From Azotobacter vinelandii CA (lineage in GTDB: Bacteria; Pseudomonadota; Gammaproteobacteria; Pseudomonadales; Pseudomonadaceae): a stretch of 64,000 nt of DNA. Shown one piece after another: positions 9,648 to 18,572 of the stretch (within the stretch, counting starts at the first letter, position 1; the number at the start of each line of letters is the position of its first letter). The notes under the pieces were generated by a model, which was given only the letters and a program-made list of their open reading frames with translations, searched no databases and was not told the origin of the DNA. The translations under genes were made by a program, and so were the position numbers. The DNA lies in assembly GCF_000380335.1 (NCBI RefSeq), contig NC_021149.1:682001-746000 (forward strand), in the 5' to 3' direction.

Positions 9648-10556
9648 CTATTGGCCGGCGGCCTTGTCGGTGGGTTCGGCGATCAGTTTCTTCAACTCGT
9701 CGCTCATCGGGAAGTGGAGGTTCAGGCCCTTGGGTGGGATCGGCTGGAGAAACCACTTGTCGTAGATGGCGTTGATCTCGCCGGACTCGAAGGTCGCGGT
9801 CAGGGCGCCGTCGACCGCCTTCTTGAAGGCCGGGTCGTCCTTGCGCAGCATGCAGCCGTAGATCTCGTAGGACTGCGGCGTGCCGACCACGGTCCAGTCG
9901 TCGGGCTTCCTGGCCTTGGCCATTTCGCCGTAGAGCAGCGCGTCATCCATCATGAAGGCCACCGCGCGGCCGGATTCGAGCATGAGGAAGGCTTCGCCGT
10001 GATCCTTGGCGGCGATGATGTTCATGCCCATCTGCCGCTCGACGTTCATGGCCTTGAGCAGGCGCTCGGAAGTGGTGCCGGCGGTGGTCACCACGTTCTT
10101 GCCCTTGAGGTCGGGGAAGTCGGCGATGCCCGAGGTCTTTCTGGTCAGCAGGCGGGTGCCGACCTCGAAGATACCCACCGAGAAGGCCACCTGCTGTTGG
10201 CGTTCCTGATTGTTGGTGGTGGAGCCGCACTCCAGGTCGACGGTGCCGTTCTGTACCAGCGGAATGCGCGTCTGCGAGGTGACCAGGGTGTAGCGCACCT
10301 TGAGTTCGGGCAGGCCGAGTTGCTGCTTGAGCGCTTCGACCACCTTCAACTGCAGGTCGTGGGAGTAGCCGATCGGCTGGCGCGAGGCGCCGCCCAGGTA
10401 GGAGAAGGGAATGGAGGCGTCGCGGTGACCAAGGGTGATGGTACCGGTGTCCTTGATCTTCTTCAGGGTGCCGGTGAGTTCTTCCGCGGCGAAGGCCGTG
10501 CCGGACGACAGGGCGACGGCCAGGGCGCTGCCCAGCAGGCAGGAGGCGATACGCAT
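9648..10556 (-). CDS. aatJ: glutamate/aspartate periplasmic binding protein
   Basis: Solute-binding protein (SBP family 3) of 302 residues with a signal peptide cleaved near residue 23 (GTAFAAEEL). The motif GHRDASIPFSYLGGASRQPIGYSHDL is typical of GltI/AatJ binding proteins, with Arg and Ser residues that contact the ligand carboxylates. It captures Glu and Asp in the periplasm and hands them to AatQM. First gene of the aatJQMP-ansB unit, with a near-consensus sigma-54 promoter about 85 bases upstream of its ATG. Confidence 0.93.
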   Translation of the reverse strand: MRIASCLLGSALAVALSSGTAFAAEELTGTLKKIKDTGTITLGHRDASIPFSYLGGASRQPIGYSHDLQLKVVEALKQQLGLPELKVRYTLVTSQTRIPLVQNGTVDLECGSTTNNQERQQQVAFSVGIFEVGTRLLTRKTSGIADFPDLKGKNVVTTAGTTSERLLKAMNVERQMGMNIIAAKDHGEAFLMLESGRAVAFMMDDALLYGEMAKARKPDDWTVVGTPQSYEIYGCMLRKDDPAFKKAVDGALTATFESGEINAIYDKWFLQPIPPKGLNLHFPMSDELKKLIAEPTDKAAGQ

Positions 10557-10641
10557 GAGTGTTTCCTCTACTCGTTGTTTTGACTGAGGGCGGTAGCCCG
10601 ATCCCTCGGGGAGGCTCTACCGCACTGGCCTCAAGTCTAAA

Positions 10642-10657
10642 GGCAGAATGCGTGCCA
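10642..10657 (-). promoter_or_regulatory. sigma-54 promoter for the aat operon
   Basis: Minus-strand sequence TGGCACGCATTCTGCC, with GG (-24) and GC (-12) exactly 10 bases apart, close to the RpoN consensus TGGCACG-N4-TTGCA. It lies 85 bases before the aatJ start. In pseudomonads this transporter is known to be driven by RpoN and the two-component system AauSR; here the site itself is directly visible, while the activator-binding site could not be identified with confidence. Confidence 0.82.
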
Positions 10658-10682
10658 GTTGGGCAAAATGCCCGATTTTCTT

Positions 10683-10691
10683 TTATCCACA
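10683..10691 (+). promoter_or_regulatory. DnaA-box sequence TTATCCACA
   Basis: Perfect match to the strict DnaA box, lying just upstream of the sigma-54 promoter in the gap between aatJ and msrQ. A 13-base inverted repeat (GGGCA-aaa-TGCCC, 10661-10673) lies between the two. A functional role is not shown; a single box can occur by chance. Confidence 0.35.
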
Positions 10692-10764
10692 TGATTCGAA
10701 AGGGATTTTTCAGGGCCGGTGAAACGGGCGAAACCTGTAGTCGCGGGGCTGGGCCGCACCTGCC

Positions 10765-11367
10765 TCACGGAGCGCCGCCGGCCCTTCGCCCGAGGCGGCG
10801 TCCCGGGCCGGGCAGGCGCAGGGCCAGCAGGAGCAGGGCCCAGGCGCAATACAGCAGCCACTGGCCGATATCCGAGCGGACGATCCACAGCATGTGCAGC
10901 AGTGCCAGGCCGAGAGCCGCGTAGACCAGGCGGTGCAGTTGCTTCCAGCGCCGGCCCAGGCGGCGCATGCTGAAGCGGTTCGAGGTGAGGGCGAGCGGCA
11001 GCAGGCTGCACCAGGCCAGCGCGCCGACCAGGATGTAGGGGCGCTTTTGCAGCTCGGTACCGAGCTGGGCGAAATCCAGTCCCAGGACGAAGACCAGGTA
11101 GGCCAGAAGGTGCAGGCAGGCATAGGCGAAGCACCACAGGCCGAGCTGGCGGCGCACCTGCCCCCAGCCGCTCCAGTGCGTCGCCCGTTGCAGCGGCGTC
11201 AGGCTCAGGGTCAGCAGCAGCAGGATCAGCGCGCCCTGGCCGAGGCGTTCGAGCAGCACCTTGCCCGGGTCCGGGCCGAGGGCGAAGATCCAGGCCTGGT
11301 ACAGCCAGACGGGCGGCGGCAACAGGGCCGCGACGAATACGGCGCAGCGCCAGAGCGGATGTTTCAT
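10765..11367 (-). CDS. msrQ: heme-binding membrane subunit of the MsrPQ methionine sulfoxide reductase
   Basis: 200-residue integral membrane protein of the ferric-reductase-like (YedZ/MsrQ) family, with about six hydrophobic helices. Conserved His residues in [11 protein letters not shown] and the later [19 protein letters not shown] are the expected heme ligands. It passes electrons from the respiratory chain to periplasmic MsrP. Start at the ATG at 11367, overlapping the msrP stop by one base (TGATG), so the two are translated together. The very long frame that covers both genes is an artefact. Confidence 0.92.
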   Translation of the reverse strand: MKHPLWRCAVFVAALLPPPVWLYQAWIFALGPDPGKVLLERLGQGALILLLLTLSLTPLQRATHWSGWGQVRRQLGLWCFAYACLHLLAYLVFVLGLDFAQLGTELQKRPYILVGALAWCSLLPLALTSNRFSMRRLGRRWKQLHRLVYAALGLALLHMLWIVRSDIGQWLLYCAWALLLLALRLPGPGRRLGRRAGGAP

Positions 11368-12377
11368 CAGTAGTCCTTGGTCAGGTCCATGCCGGCGTAG
11401 AGGCCGGCGACTTCCTCGGCATAGCCGTTGAACGGCAGGGTATCGCGCAGGTTGGGACTGAACAGGCTGCCCGGCAGGCGCCGTTCGCGTTTCTGGCTCC
11501 AGCGCGGGTGGTCTACGGCGGGATTGACGTTGGCGTAGAAGCCGTACTCCTCGGGTGCCCGGTTCTGCCAACTGGTGTAGGGCTGGCGTTCGGTCAGGCT
11601 GATGCGCACGATCGATTTGATGCTCTTGAAACCGTACTTCCAGGGTACGACCAGCCGCAGCGGCGCGCCGTTCTGGTTGGGCAGCACGCGACCGTACATG
11701 CCCACCGCCAGGAGGGTCAGCGGGTGCATCGCCTCGTCCAGCCGCAGGCCCTCGCGGTACGGCCAGTCGAGCAGGGCGAAGCGCGAGCGCTGGCCCGGCA
11801 TGTGCTCGGGATCGACCAGCGTCTCGAAGGCCACGTACCTGGCGTTGCCGGTAGGCTCGGCGCGCTTGAGCAACTCGGCGAGGGGGAAGCCCAGCCAGGG
11901 GATCACCATCGACCAGGCCTCCACGCAGCGCAGCCGGTAGATGCGCTCCTCCAGTGCGTGCGGGCGGACCAGATCTTCCAGGGCGTACCGGCCCGGCTTG
12001 CCGACCTCGCCGTCGATCCGCACGCTCCAGGGTTCGGTGGGCAGCCGGCCGGCGTTCGCCGCCGGATCGCCCTTGTCCGGGCCGAACTCGTAGAAGTTGT
12101 TGTAGTGGCTGGCATCCTGGAACGGGGTGAGCGCATCGCCCGGCGCCTCGACCGCCTGCCAGCGGGTATCCGGCAGCTTCTCGGTGAACCAGGCGGGCGG
12201 GCGGCCCGGTTCGACGCCGGCGTAGCGCTGGCTTTCGGCGCGGGACCGGGCGGGCAGGACGGCGGCGCCCAGCGCCACGGCCCCGGCGCCGAGAAAGCGT
12301 CGGCGCGACAGGTAGACGGACTCCGGGGTGATCTCGGAGGACGGGCAGTGCGAGCGGGGTGGGATCTGGATCAGCAT
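11367..12377 (-). CDS. msrP: periplasmic protein-methionine-sulfoxide reductase, molybdopterin subunit
   Basis: 336-residue sulfite-oxidase-fold enzyme (YedY/MsrP) that reduces oxidised methionines in periplasmic proteins. The N-terminus has a twin-arginine signal ([16 protein letters not shown]), so it is exported folded by Tat. The Mo-coordinating cysteine lies in [12 protein letters not shown]. The family-typical HYNNFYEFG motif follows the N-terminal linker. I take the ATG at 12377 (MLIQIPP) as start; the longer frame adds residues unlike the family. In an operon with msrQ. Confidence 0.93.
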   Translation of the reverse strand: MLIQIPPRSHCPSSEITPESVYLSRRRFLGAGAVALGAAVLPARSRAESQRYAGVEPGRPPAWFTEKLPDTRWQAVEAPGDALTPFQDASHYNNFYEFGPDKGDPAANAGRLPTEPWSVRIDGEVGKPGRYALEDLVRPHALEERIYRLRCVEAWSMVIPWLGFPLAELLKRAEPTGNARYVAFETLVDPEHMPGQRSRFALLDWPYREGLRLDEAMHPLTLLAVGMYGRVLPNQNGAPLRLVVPWKYGFKSIKSIVRISLTERQPYTSWQNRAPEEYGFYANVNPAVDHPRWSQKRERRLPGSLFSPNLRDTLPFNGYAEEVAGLYAGMDLTKDY

Positions 12378-12482
12378 GGTCGTTTCTCGAACGGCGGCGG
12401 TCGACGGTACCCATGGCGGCCCTCCGGCGCGCGGGGGCGGCACGCAAGGCTAGACTTTACGGCAGGACAGGGAGGAAAGCTC

Positions 12483-13247
12483 ATGCGGATCGGGGACAAC
12501 GTGTATGTGGTGAGCGGCGGGAGTTCCGGACTGGGCGCGGCGACGGCGCGGTTGATCGTCGAGCGCGGCGGCCGGGTGGTGCTGGCCGACATCGACCGCG
12601 AGGCCGGCGTCGCGCTGGCTGCGGAACTGGGCGAGCGGGCGCGTTTCGTGGAAACCGACGTGGCCCGCGCCGACAGCGCCCACGCCTGCTTCGAGGCCGC
12701 CGTCGGCATGGGACCTCTGCGCGGCCTGGTGAACTGCGCCGGTATCGCCCCGGCGGAGAAGCTGGTCGGGCGCGCGGGGCCGCATGCCCTGGAAACCTTC
12801 GCCCGTACCCTGGAGATCAACCTGCTGGGCAGCTTCAACATGATCCGCCTGGCCGCCGCGATCATGCGCGAGACGGAGCCGGATGCCGCTGGCGAGCGCG
12901 GGGTGATCGTCAATACCGCCTCGGTGGCGGCCTTCGAGGGGCAGATCGGCCAGGCCGCCTATGCCGCCTCCAAGGGCGGCGTGGTGGCGATGACCCTGCC
13001 GCTGGCCCGGGAATTGTGCCAGCACGGCATCCGCGTCATGTGCATCGCGCCCGGGGTCATGGAAACCCCCATGCTGCTGGGCATGCCGGCCGAGGTGCAG
13101 GCGTCGCTGGGCCGGATGGTGCCCTTCCCGCCACGGCTGGGGCGGCCCGGGGAGTTCGCCGCGCTGGTGGAGCACATCTTCGCCAACCCGTACCTAAACG
13201 GCGAGGTCATCCGCCTGGATGGCGCCATCCGCATGGCCGCCCGCTAG
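12483..13247 (+). CDS. short-chain dehydrogenase (3-hydroxyacyl-CoA dehydrogenase, HSD17B10-like)
   Basis: 254-residue classical SDR. Cofactor motif GGSSGLG at 12-18 with Asp36 of LADID favouring NAD; catalytic Ser147, Tyr160 and Lys164 (YAASK). The C-terminal stretch [14 protein letters not shown] and the [13 protein letters not shown] segment are typical of the type 10 (3-hydroxy-2-methylbutyryl-CoA or 3-hydroxyacyl-CoA) group. A good Shine-Dalgarno (GGGAGGAAAG) precedes the ATG. It lies 43 bases before a thiolase gene on the same strand; together they would perform the last two steps of beta-oxidation or of isoleucine or branched acyl-CoA breakdown. The exact substrate is inferred. Confidence 0.8.
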   Translation: MRIGDNVYVVSGGSSGLGAATARLIVERGGRVVLADIDREAGVALAAELGERARFVETDVARADSAHACFEAAVGMGPLRGLVNCAGIAPAEKLVGRAGPHALETFARTLEINLLGSFNMIRLAAAIMRETEPDAAGERGVIVNTASVAAFEGQIGQAAYAASKGGVVAMTLPLARELCQHGIRVMCIAPGVMETPMLLGMPAEVQASLGRMVPFPPRLGRPGEFAALVEHIFANPYLNGEVIRLDGAIRMAAR

Positions 13248-13290
13248 GGCGCTCCCTTCTTTCGTCAATAACCGCCAGCGAGGACGTCAC

Positions 13291-14478
13291 ATGTCCCAGG
13301 ATCCGGTTGTCATCGTTTCCGCCGCGCGCACGCCGCTCGGCGCGTTCCAGGGCGAACTCTCCGGGCTGAGCGCGCCGCGGCTGGGCGGCGTCGCCGTGCG
13401 CGCGGCGCTGCAGCGGGCCGGCCTTCCCGGCGAGCGGGTGCAGGAACTGATCCTCGGCTGCGTGCTGCCGGCCGGGCTCGGCCAGGCGCCGGCCCGCCAG
13501 GCGGCGATCGAGGCAGGTTTGCCGCTGTCGGTCGGCTGCACCACGGTCAACAAGGTGTGCGGCTCCGGGATGAAGGCCGCCATGCTGGCCCATGACCTGC
13601 TGCTCGCCGGCAGCGCCGAGGTCGTGCTGGCCGGCGGCATGGAGTCGATGAGCAACGCCCCCTACCTGCTGCCCGGCGCGCGCGGCGGCTACCGGCTCGG
13701 GCATCGGCAGGCGCTCGACCACATGTTCTTCGACGGTCTGGAGGATGCCTACTTCGACCGGGGCCGGCTGATGGGCACCTTCGCCGAGGATTGCGCGGCC
13801 AGCCACGGCTTCGGCCGCGAGGAGCAGGACACCTGGGCCATCGCCTCGACGAGCCGCGCCCGGGCGGCCATCGAGTCCGGTGCCTTCGCCTGGGAAATCG
13901 CCCCGGTGAGCCTCTCCGGCCGCCACGGCGAGGTACTGATCGAGCACGATGAACAGCCGCCGAAGGCACGTCTGGAGCGGATTCCCGAACTCAAGCCGGC
14001 CTTTCGCGAGGGCGGTACGGTGACGCCGGCCAACTCCAGCTCGATTTCCGACGGCGCCGCCGCACTGCTGCTGATGCGCCGCTCCACGGCCGGACGGCTC
14101 GGACTCGCGCCCCTGGCGACCGTTGTCGGCCATGCCAGCCATGCCCATGAGCCGCGGCTGTTTCCGACCGCGCCGGTCGGCGCGATGCGAAAACTGCTGG
14201 AGCGGCTCGGCTGGTCGGTCGGCGACGTCGACCTGTGGGAAATCAACGAGGCCTTCGCGGTGGTGACCCTGGCGGCGATCCGCGATCTTAGGCTCGATCC
14301 GGCACGGGTCAACGTCCATGGCGGCGCCTGCGCCCTGGGACATCCGATCGGCGCGTCCGGGGCGCGTATCCTGGTTACCCTGCTGGGCGCCCTGCGCCGC
14401 GGCGGCGGACGGCGTGGCGTCGCCAGCCTGTGCATCGGCGGTGGCGAGGCGACGGCGATGGCGGTGGAGATGGCCTGA
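13291..14478 (+). CDS. acetyl-CoA acyltransferase (thiolase)
   Basis: 395-residue thiolase. The acyl-accepting cysteine is Cys90 in NKVCGSGMKA; NEAFA and the C-terminal GGACALGHPIGASG and CIGGGEA signatures supply the other catalytic His and Cys. It cleaves 3-ketoacyl-CoA (or condenses two acetyl-CoA). Start at the ATG at 13291 after a GAGGACGT ribosome binding site; the longer frame extends into the SDR gene. Context with the SDR favours a degradative role on short or branched acyl-CoA. It could also contribute acetoacetyl-CoA for polyhydroxybutyrate, but it is not next to phb genes. Confidence 0.85.
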   Translation: MSQDPVVIVSAARTPLGAFQGELSGLSAPRLGGVAVRAALQRAGLPGERVQELILGCVLPAGLGQAPARQAAIEAGLPLSVGCTTVNKVCGSGMKAAMLAHDLLLAGSAEVVLAGGMESMSNAPYLLPGARGGYRLGHRQALDHMFFDGLEDAYFDRGRLMGTFAEDCAASHGFGREEQDTWAIASTSRARAAIESGAFAWEIAPVSLSGRHGEVLIEHDEQPPKARLERIPELKPAFREGGTVTPANSSSISDGAAALLLMRRSTAGRLGLAPLATVVGHASHAHEPRLFPTAPVGAMRKLLERLGWSVGDVDLWEINEAFAVVTLAAIRDLRLDPARVNVHGGACALGHPIGASGARILVTLLGALRRGGGRRGVASLCIGGGEATAMAVEMA

Positions 14479-14508
14479 CAGGCGGGAGGACACTCCCGCC
14501 TGGAACGG

Positions 14509-14685
14509 TCAGTGTTGCTGGCGGCCGCCTCCGTGGCTGTTGCGGCCTCCCTTGCGGCCGGCCTCGGAGGCTTTTTTCGGGTCGTTGGCGAAATTGCCGC
14601 CGCTGTTGTGCCCACCCTTGCGGCCGGCTGCGGCGGCCCGTTCGGGGTCGTTGGCGAAGTTTCCGGGATTGGCGTGTTTGGGCAT
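14509..14685 (-). CDS. KGG-repeat stress-induced small protein
   Basis: 58 residues, consisting of two near-identical KGG motifs: NFANDPERAAAAGRKGG and NFANDPKKASEAGRKGG, followed by a Gly/Ser/His tail. This is the GsiB/YciG-type stress protein family; such hydrophilic, disordered repeats are linked to desiccation, starvation or general stress. The start at 14685 (MPKHANPG) is chosen because AGGAGAAA precedes it by about 5 nt; the longer frame from 14742 has no such site and adds Cys-rich residues absent from the family. Convergent with the thiolase gene. In Azotobacter a desiccation or cyst-related role is plausible but not shown. Confidence 0.85.
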   Translation of the reverse strand: MPKHANPGNFANDPERAAAAGRKGGHNSGGNFANDPKKASEAGRKGGRNSHGGGRQQH

Positions 14686-14934
14686 GGCCTTTCTCCTCGC
14701 GAGCTGGTGGAGTGCGCAGTCCGGACAAGCGTCTGGCTGCACAGTTACTGAGAGAAGCCTATAGGCAGAGTTCCGGTTTTTCCGGCGAAGGGGCGGGCAG
14801 TGGATGGACGGTAGGGGCCTGCTCGACAGGCGGTAGCCGGACAGCCGCTCGTCGGCGGGCTCGATGGCGGGAATAGGCCGGCGAAGGCCGTTCCCGCCTG
14901 AGAGCGTGAAAACGGCCGGACAGGGAAGGAAAGG

Positions 14935-15099
14935 CTATTTGCTCAGGCGCCAGGTGCGCCGTGGCTTGTTGGAGCGCGACAGGCGCCAGTCGCCCCGGGC
15001 GCGCGGCAGGGCGGCCTCCTCCGGCAGGTCTTCGCAGCTATGGATTTCCAGCCCCGGTTCGAGATGCTTCTTGGGGTCGAGCACGGTGTTCTTTTTCAT
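14935..15099 (-). CDS. small basic hypothetical protein, 54 aa
   Basis: Minus-strand frame ATG 15099 to TAG 14935, preceded by AGGTGA at a spacing of 6 nt, a good ribosome binding site. The protein begins MKKNTVLDPKKHLEPGLEIH, has an acidic middle (CEDLPEEA) and a strongly basic, Trp-containing tail (SNKPRRTWRLSK). No family recognised. It lies between the KGG protein and the AhpA-like membrane protein, on the same strand as both. Codon use is typical of the genome (GC-rich third positions), supporting a real gene. Confidence 0.6.
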   Translation of the reverse strand: MKKNTVLDPKKHLEPGLEIHSCEDLPEEAALPRARGDWRLSRSNKPRRTWRLSK

Positions 15100-15383
15100 T
15101 TTGTTCACCTGTAGATACCCATGGATCGGCGGCGCCTGGGCGCATTCGTTAGCTGACTCTTGTTTTCCTGTTTAGCTGGCGGAGCCCCGGCTGTCAAAGC
15201 GGGGCCGACCGGCAGGGACGACGCTCGGCTCGGGGATGGGCGTCCGGTCGAGGATGGCGCGTGGCGGGAGGGCGGGCTGCCCAGGCCGAGGTCCGGGAGC
15301 TGGCCGGCGAAGGCGCCAGCGCCTGCGAGCCGGCGCCGTTTCGGCGATCGGCGGGCTCGGGGGCTGGCAGGGTGCGGATCAGA

Positions 15384-17027
15384 TCAATAGCTTTGCAGCT
15401 CCTCGCGCAGGCGGGCCAACTGGCCGTCCAGTTCGGTGGCGTAGGGTTCGAGCAGGTACTCGATGGTGGCGGCGCCTTCCGGATTGGCTAGCGACCGCAA
15501 GCGCGCGCACTGGCGGGCTGCGGGGTCCTCGCCGATCTGCCGCTCCAGCAGCAGGACGTCGTGGCTGTACTGCGCCAGGGTCAGTGCGGACTGGCCGCCC
15601 GGGCTGAGCAGCAGGGCCGCCTGGCCGAGGCCGGCGAGCTTGTCGCCGCGCGCGAGGCCGAGCTGCAATTGCAGGCTGGCGTCGCCGGCGGCCTCGAGCT
15701 CCAACTCGGATTTCAGCGAACGCAGCAGTTCGGCGCAACAGATGGCACCGGCCAGGTAGTCGTCGCCGCACTCGCGGCGATGGAACAGCAGCAGGCCGCC
15801 GTCCTCGTCGAGCGGGTGCAGTTCGCCACCGTAGAACGCCGCAGCCTGCTCCAGGCTGTCGCGATAGCGCCGGCGCAGTTCCGCCAGCCGTTCGCGGGAC
15901 AGGTTGCGCAACTGGTCCAGGGGGCCGAGCTGGATGGCCAGCACAGCGCTCTCGCGGGCCTGACGGTGCGAGGCGGACGCGGGGGCGACGTCTTCGTCGA
16001 AGTCCACGCCGAAGCCGGGCTCGTCGCCGGCATCCGGGACCAGCCGGCGCAGCGGCGGGGCCTCGTCGTCCAGGTCGTCGATATCGGCGTGCAAGCCGGA
16101 CAGGGGATGCGACGAGGACTCCGCCCTGGCGTTCGTCGCGCCGAGTCTCGAGGCGTCGGGCACCGCCACGTTGCGCTTCGCCGGCTCGGGCGTGGCGAAG
16201 GGTGGCACCGCCGTGTGGGACATGGGGCGTGAGACCGGCTTCCCGGCGGACGTCCTGGCCGTGGAAGGCGCATCGGACAGGTCGAGCGACAGCTCGTCGT
16301 CCTCGAGTCCGTCGGGCGCTGGGCGGGACGCCCGCTCGGGGGCGAGACGGGTTCGCAACTGGCGGGCCAGGTCGCCGATCTCGTCCTGGCGTTCGGCGCC
16401 GGGGGGCTGGTCGTCCGGCTCGCGCAGCCAGACGCGCAACTGCAGCAGCGGCGTGGAGATGCCGTAGCCCAGGCGCAGGCCGAGAATCAGCGTCAGCAGC
16501 AGCAGGCCCAGGCCGAGCAGGCCCATGTTGCGCAGGCCGATGATGAAGGGCTCGCGGAACTGCGGCATGTTCAGGACGATGCGCAGGTGACCGGTCACAC
16601 TGTCCTGGAAGGTGATGGGCCGGGCGTGGAGGCTGGGATCGCCTTCCGGCGGCATCCGCGGCGGACGGTTGCCGGCTTCGGCGAGCAGGTGGTTGTCCGC
16701 GTTGTAGACGGCCGCGTGGGCGACCAGCGGGTTCTTCGTCAAGTTGCCCAGCAGCACGTTGAGGCTGAGGATGTCGTTGGCCACCAACAGGTGGCTGGCC
16801 GCGGCGCTGGTCTGGGTGGTCAGCGTCTGGCCGAGGGCATCGGCCTGCTCGTGCATGGTCTGGCGGACCTGCAGGCCGACCAGCCAGGAATAGAGGGCCA
16901 GGGCCAGGATCACCAGCACCAGGCTGTGGCTGACGATACGCAGGGAGACTGGGACGCGCCGCTGGCACAAGGCGCGGAACAGCAGGACGAAGAAGTTTTC
17001 GGGCTTGGCGGAGGCTGGCCGGGTCAC
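15384..17027 (-). CDS. AhpA-like membrane protein (putative sensor or regulator), divergent from serB
   Basis: 547 residues from a GTG start at 17027. Two hydrophobic helices (about 29-50 and 165-188) bracket an extracytoplasmic region of about 115 residues, followed by a HAMP-like region, a long disordered Ser/Pro/Asp-rich linker (about 225-340) and a C-terminal domain that resembles a degenerate nucleotide-cyclase fold (SAVLAIQLGPLDQL onward, with LGLARGDKLAGLG). Pseudomonas genomes carry a homologous gene at this position, divergent from serB, often called a hemolysin regulation protein AhpA. That name comes from memory and is not evidence of function. Probably an inner-membrane signalling protein. 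Confidence 0.6.
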   Translation of the reverse strand: MTRPASAKPENFFVLLFRALCQRRVPVSLRIVSHSLVLVILALALYSWLVGLQVRQTMHEQADALGQTLTTQTSAAASHLLVANDILSLNVLLGNLTKNPLVAHAAVYNADNHLLAEAGNRPPRMPPEGDPSLHARPITFQDSVTGHLRIVLNMPQFREPFIIGLRNMGLLGLGLLLLTLILGLRLGYGISTPLLQLRVWLREPDDQPPGAERQDEIGDLARQLRTRLAPERASRPAPDGLEDDELSLDLSDAPSTARTSAGKPVSRPMSHTAVPPFATPEPAKRNVAVPDASRLGATNARAESSSHPLSGLHADIDDLDDEAPPLRRLVPDAGDEPGFGVDFDEDVAPASASHRQARESAVLAIQLGPLDQLRNLSRERLAELRRRYRDSLEQAAAFYGGELHPLDEDGGLLLFHRRECGDDYLAGAICCAELLRSLKSELELEAAGDASLQLQLGLARGDKLAGLGQAALLLSPGGQSALTLAQYSHDVLLLERQIGEDPAARQCARLRSLANPEGAATIEYLLEPYATELDGQLARLREELQSY

Positions 17028-17170
17028 TGATCGCGGCTCGTGAAAAATTCGGGTGGGCAGTATACGGAATGCCGGGGGCGCGCAGTAAGGCTTGACGGGG
17101 GGAAACCGCCCGGCGGGGTACGTTCGGCGGAGTGGGCGGCCGGCCGGGAAGCGCCCGGTGCGGCGGGCCC

Positions 17171-17179
17171 TGCTAGAAT
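17171..17179 (+). promoter_or_regulatory. extended -10 of the serB promoter
   Basis: TGCTAGAAT is an extended -10 (TGn-TAGAAT). Transcription would begin near 17186, leaving a leader too short for the upstream ATG at 17195 to have a ribosome binding site. This supports the TTG at 17210 as the serB start. Confidence 0.6.
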
Positions 17180-17209
17180 GCCGCCTTCTTTGCCATGGGA
17201 GACGGCGCC

Positions 17210-18424
17210 TTGCGCGAAATTGTCCTGATCAACCTCACCGGGCCGGATCGTCCCGGCCTGACCGCGTCCGTCACCGGCGCGCTGGCCCGCTGCGGGGCGG
17301 GCATCCTCGACATCGGCCAGGCGGTCGTCCACGACACCCTGTCGTTCGGCATCCTGGTCGAGGTCCCGGCCGGGAGCGAACTGTCGATCCTGCAGAAGGA
17401 ACTGCTGTTCGTCGCCCACGGGCTCGGGCAGCAGGTGCGTTTCACCTCCGTTTCCGAAGCCGAGTACGCGGCCTGGGTCGCCGACCAGGGCAAGCCGCGC
17501 TACATCGTCACCCTGATGACGCGCCGGGTGAGCGCCGCGCAACTGGAACGGGTCAGTGCGATCACCGCCCGCCACGGCCTGGAAATCGAGCAGATCGACC
17601 GTCTGTCCGGACGTCTGCCCCTGGACACGCCGGAGGCGCGCAGCAAGGGCTGCATCGAGTTCTCGGTGCGTGGCGAGCCGGCCGATCCGGCGGCGCTGCG
17701 CGCGGAATTCCTGTTGACGGCCCAGGAGCTCAACGTCGACATCGGCTTCCAGCTCGACACGCTGTTCCGGCGTATCCGCCGTCTGGCGGTGTTCGACATG
17801 GATTCGACGCTGATCGAGGCGGAGGTGATCGACGAGTTGGCCAAGGCTGCCGGCATCGGCGACAAGGTCGCGGCCATCACCGAGCGGGCGATGCGCGGCG
17901 AGCTGGACTTCCGCGCCAGCTTCAAGGAGCGCCTGGCGCTGCTCAAGGGGTTGCCGGAGGAGGTGCTGGAGGAGATCGGCGCCTCGCTGCGCCTGACCGA
18001 GGGTGCCGAGGTGCTATTCGCCGAGCTCAGGCGCCTGGGCTACAAGACGGCGATCCTCTCCGGCGGTTTCTCCTACTTCGCCCGCCAGGTGCAGGCCAGG
18101 CTGGGCATCGACTACGTGTTCGCCAACGAACTGGAAATCGTCGACGGCAAGGTCACCGGGGTGGCTGTCGAGCCGATCGTCGACGGTCAGCGCAAGGCCG
18201 ACCTGCTGCGCCAACTGGCCGAGCGGGAGGGCCTGTCGCTGGAGCAGACCATCGCCGTCGGCGACGGCGCCAACGACCTGCCGATGCTCGGCCTGGCCGG
18301 CCTCGGCGTGGCCTTCCGCGCCAAGCCGCTGGTCAGGCAGTCGGCCAGGCAGGCGATTTCCAACCTCGGCCTGGACGGCATCCTCTACCTGCTCGGCTAT
18401 CGCGACCGCGACGGCATCCGTTAG
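17210..18424 (+). CDS. serB: phosphoserine phosphatase
   Basis: Last step of serine biosynthesis: phosphoserine to serine. 404 residues: two N-terminal ACT-like domains (about 1-90 and 95-170, starting REIVLINLTGPDRPG) and a HAD phosphatase domain with nucleophile Asp196 and Asp198 in DMDST, a Ser in LSGGFSYF, and GDGANDLPML near the end. The two-ACT architecture is that of Pseudomonas SerB. I prefer the TTG at 17210, with GGGAG about 9 nt upstream, over the ATG at 17195. The TAG stop overlaps the first bases of a palindromic repeat element. Confidence 0.93.
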   Translation: MREIVLINLTGPDRPGLTASVTGALARCGAGILDIGQAVVHDTLSFGILVEVPAGSELSILQKELLFVAHGLGQQVRFTSVSEAEYAAWVADQGKPRYIVTLMTRRVSAAQLERVSAITARHGLEIEQIDRLSGRLPLDTPEARSKGCIEFSVRGEPADPAALRAEFLLTAQELNVDIGFQLDTLFRRIRRLAVFDMDSTLIEAEVIDELAKAAGIGDKVAAITERAMRGELDFRASFKERLALLKGLPEEVLEEIGASLRLTEGAEVLFAELRRLGYKTAILSGGFSYFARQVQARLGIDYVFANELEIVDGKVTGVAVEPIVDGQRKADLLRQLAEREGLSLEQTIAVGDGANDLPMLGLAGLGVAFRAKPLVRQSARQAISNLGLDGILYLLGYRDRDGIR

Positions 18425-18564
18425 AGCCTGTCCACGATCTGCTGCGCGTTGGCCCTGCTGCGTTGAAAACAGGCTCGGAATGCTCATTTACCCTGCGTAA
18501 ACTCCGCTTCCTCGCCTGTTTTTGCCTTGCATGCCCTTAGCTCGCGAGATCGTGAACAGGCTCT
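18423..18564. repeat. 142-bp palindromic repeat element (MITE-like) at the serB stop codon
   Basis: The ends are 18-base inverted repeats (agagcctgtCcacgatct against a copy with one difference). The similarity continues inward: aaaacaggc matches gcctgtttt, and the centre is TTTAC-cctgc-GTAAA at 18487-18501. The whole element is therefore one imperfect hairpin centred near 18493.5. It codes for nothing. It looks like a non-autonomous mobile element or REP-class repeat, and could terminate both serB and the leftward-running dehydrogenase gene. No second copy is seen in this window. Confidence 0.75.
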
Positions 18565-18572
18565 TAGGTAGG

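Noticed and set aside
10765..12447. 560-codon frame across msrP and msrQ
   Set aside because: The upstream part is msrP in a wrong frame; the real genes overlap by one base (TGATG).
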